Assembly (NCBI RefSeq): GCF_047824785.1
Contig: NZ_CP181167.1
Coordinates: 3,658,001-3,722,000 of the forward strand
Length of the DNA: 64,000 nt
Direction: 5' to 3'
Origin: Nitrobacter sp039808345
GTDB taxonomy: Bacteria; Pseudomonadota; Alphaproteobacteria; Rhizobiales; Xanthobacteraceae
How positions within the stretch are numbered: position 1 is the first letter of the stretch; each line of letters begins with the position of its first letter. The notes beneath the pieces are model-generated. The model did no database searches. It worked only from the letters and a program-made list of their open reading frames with translations, and had not been told where the DNA came from. The translations under genes and the position numbers were made by a program. Shown here in pieces: positions 63,269-64,000 of the stretch.

Positions 63269-64000
63269 GTGACGGTGATTGACTTTACCGCCTTTATCGA
63301 CCGTCTCGCGACGGCGTCGGGCGAAACGATCCTGCCGTTTTTCAGAACGTCTCTTCTCGACGTCGAGAACAAGAGCGCCAGCCGCGACTTCGATCCGGTG
63401 ACGGAGGCCGATCGGGCGGCCGAGGCGGTGATGCGCCGGATGATCCAGGCGAGCTTTCCCGAGCACGGCATCGTCGGCGAGGAATTCGGCAATCAGAACG
63501 AAAACGCCGAATATGTCTGGATGCTGGATCCCATCGACGGCACCAAATCCTTCATCGCGGGCTTTCCGATCTGGGGCACGCTGATCGCGCTGCTGCATCG
63601 CGGAACGCCGGTGTTCGGCATGATGCACCAACCCTATATCGGCGAAAGGTTCAGCGGCGACAATCGCTCCTCGCGCTACCGGGGACCGTCGCAGGGACGC
63701 AAACTCGCGGTGCGGCGATGCCCGTCGCTGCGGGAGGCGACCTCGTTCACGACCAGTCCTCTCCTGATGAATCCCGACGATCGCGCCGCATTCGGCAAGG
63801 TCGAAGCCGAGGTACGGCTGACCCGCTATGGCGGCGACTGCTATTCCTACTGCATGCTGGCCGCGGGCCATCTCGATCTCGTCATCGAGACGGAGCTGAA
63901 ACCCTATGACATCGCGGCTTTGATACCGATCATCACCGGGGCCGGCGGCGTGATCACGACGTGGGAGGGCGAGCCGGCCCAGGGCGGCGGCCGCGTCGTC
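63269..64000 (+). CDS. hisN: histidinol-phosphatase, inositol-monophosphatase family (3' end outside window)
   Basis: A partial gene of 244 visible codons, with no stop before the window edge. It belongs to the IMPase-fold HisN type, which removes phosphate from histidinol phosphate in histidine biosynthesis. Motifs: FDPVTEADRAAEA, IVGEEFG (metal-binding glutamates), the signature LDPIDGTKSFIAG and near the C-terminus RYGGDCYSYCMLAAGH and KPYDIAALIPIITGAGG. GTG 63269 starts VTVIDFTAFI; GTG 63275 is an alternative. The family includes inositol-1-phosphatases, but this N-terminus and signature are those of HisN of Bradyrhizobiaceae. Confidence 0.85.
   Translation, partial: MTVIDFTAFIDRLATASGETILPFFRTSLLDVENKSASRDFDPVTEADRAAEAVMRRMIQASFPEHGIVGEEFGNQNENAEYVWMLDPIDGTKSFIAGFPIWGTLIALLHRGTPVFGMMHQPYIGERFSGDNRSSRYRGPSQGRKLAVRRCPSLREATSFTTSPLLMNPDDRAAFGKVEAEVRLTRYGGDCYSYCMLAAGHLDLVIETELKPYDIAALIPIITGAGGVITTWEGEPAQGGGRVV

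Noticed and set aside
1..64000. CRISPR array, rRNA operon or replication origin
   Set aside because: No regularly spaced repeats, rRNA-like sequence or origin-type iteron cluster with a replication gene was seen.

Overview
The window looks like the edge of a mosaic genomic island in an alphaproteobacterium of the Bradyrhizobium/Nitrobacter/Rhodopseudomonas group (Nitrobacteraceae). The evidence is the ordinary chromosomal block at the right end (tRNA-Val, cpdR, N-formylglutamate amidohydrolase, hisN), a decayed Bradyrhizobium-type flagellin, GC-rich codon use in most genes, and two REP-like palindromes before hisN that I know from this group.

Layout. 1-2.3 kb: ParB-domain DNA methyltransferase followed by two overlapping DUF5681 genes (prophage or GTA-like context). 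2.4-13.2 kb: insertion-sequence territory (an IS3 with both ORFs, an IS3 fused to an IS21 fragment, an ISL3, an IS701 remnant) around a small Fis-type HTH gene, a secreted RTX/beta-helix protein and a NUMOD4-HNH endonuclease. 13.3-14.0 kb: flagellin remnant. 14.2-22.6 kb: a copper module, with CopA-type P-ATPase divergent from csoR across a palindromic operator, then a Met/His-rich secreted protein, a FixH/YtkA-like protein and a CusB/CusA-type efflux pair. 22.8-24.4 kb: DUF3597 gene and a cold-shock gene cut by an IS. 24.7-31.2 kb: a minus-strand six-gene defence operon, qatABCD (Qat anti-phage system) plus two overlapping extra genes, a TauD-like oxygenase and a zinc-ribbon protein; qatA carries an in-frame TAG. 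31.8-32.6 kb: TIR-domain protein. 32.8-36.4 kb: IS21 (istA with an in-frame TAG) and an IS110 transposase. 36.7-48.3 kb: conjugation and defence debris (VirD4-like fragment, 865-aa membrane beta-solenoid protein, coiled-coil and secreted small proteins, resolvase, PLD nuclease and PLD-helicase fused tail to tail, frameshifted DUF4238 gene, unknown genes). 48.9-51.7 kb: IS5 remnant, 725-aa AAA/ABC-type ATPase and a small partner. 51.8-60.8 kb: four site-specific recombinases (two tyrosine, two large serine), an AlpA-like excisionase, a 3' tRNA-Arg fragment and the DUF3489-DUF2924-recombinase cassette. From about 60.93 kb: conserved chromosome.

How it works together: the copper genes form a self-contained sensor/export unit (CsoR controls CopA; CusBA-type pump and small periplasmic proteins handle periplasmic copper). 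The Qat operon, the TIR protein, the ATPase at 49-51 kb and the PLD/helicase/DUF4238 debris make this a defence island. Two direct IS21 copies (9.5-11.1 and 32.8-35.3 kb) bracket the copper and Qat/TIR region, so about 24 kb could be lost or mobilised by homologous recombination. No CRISPR array, rRNA operon or replication origin was seen.
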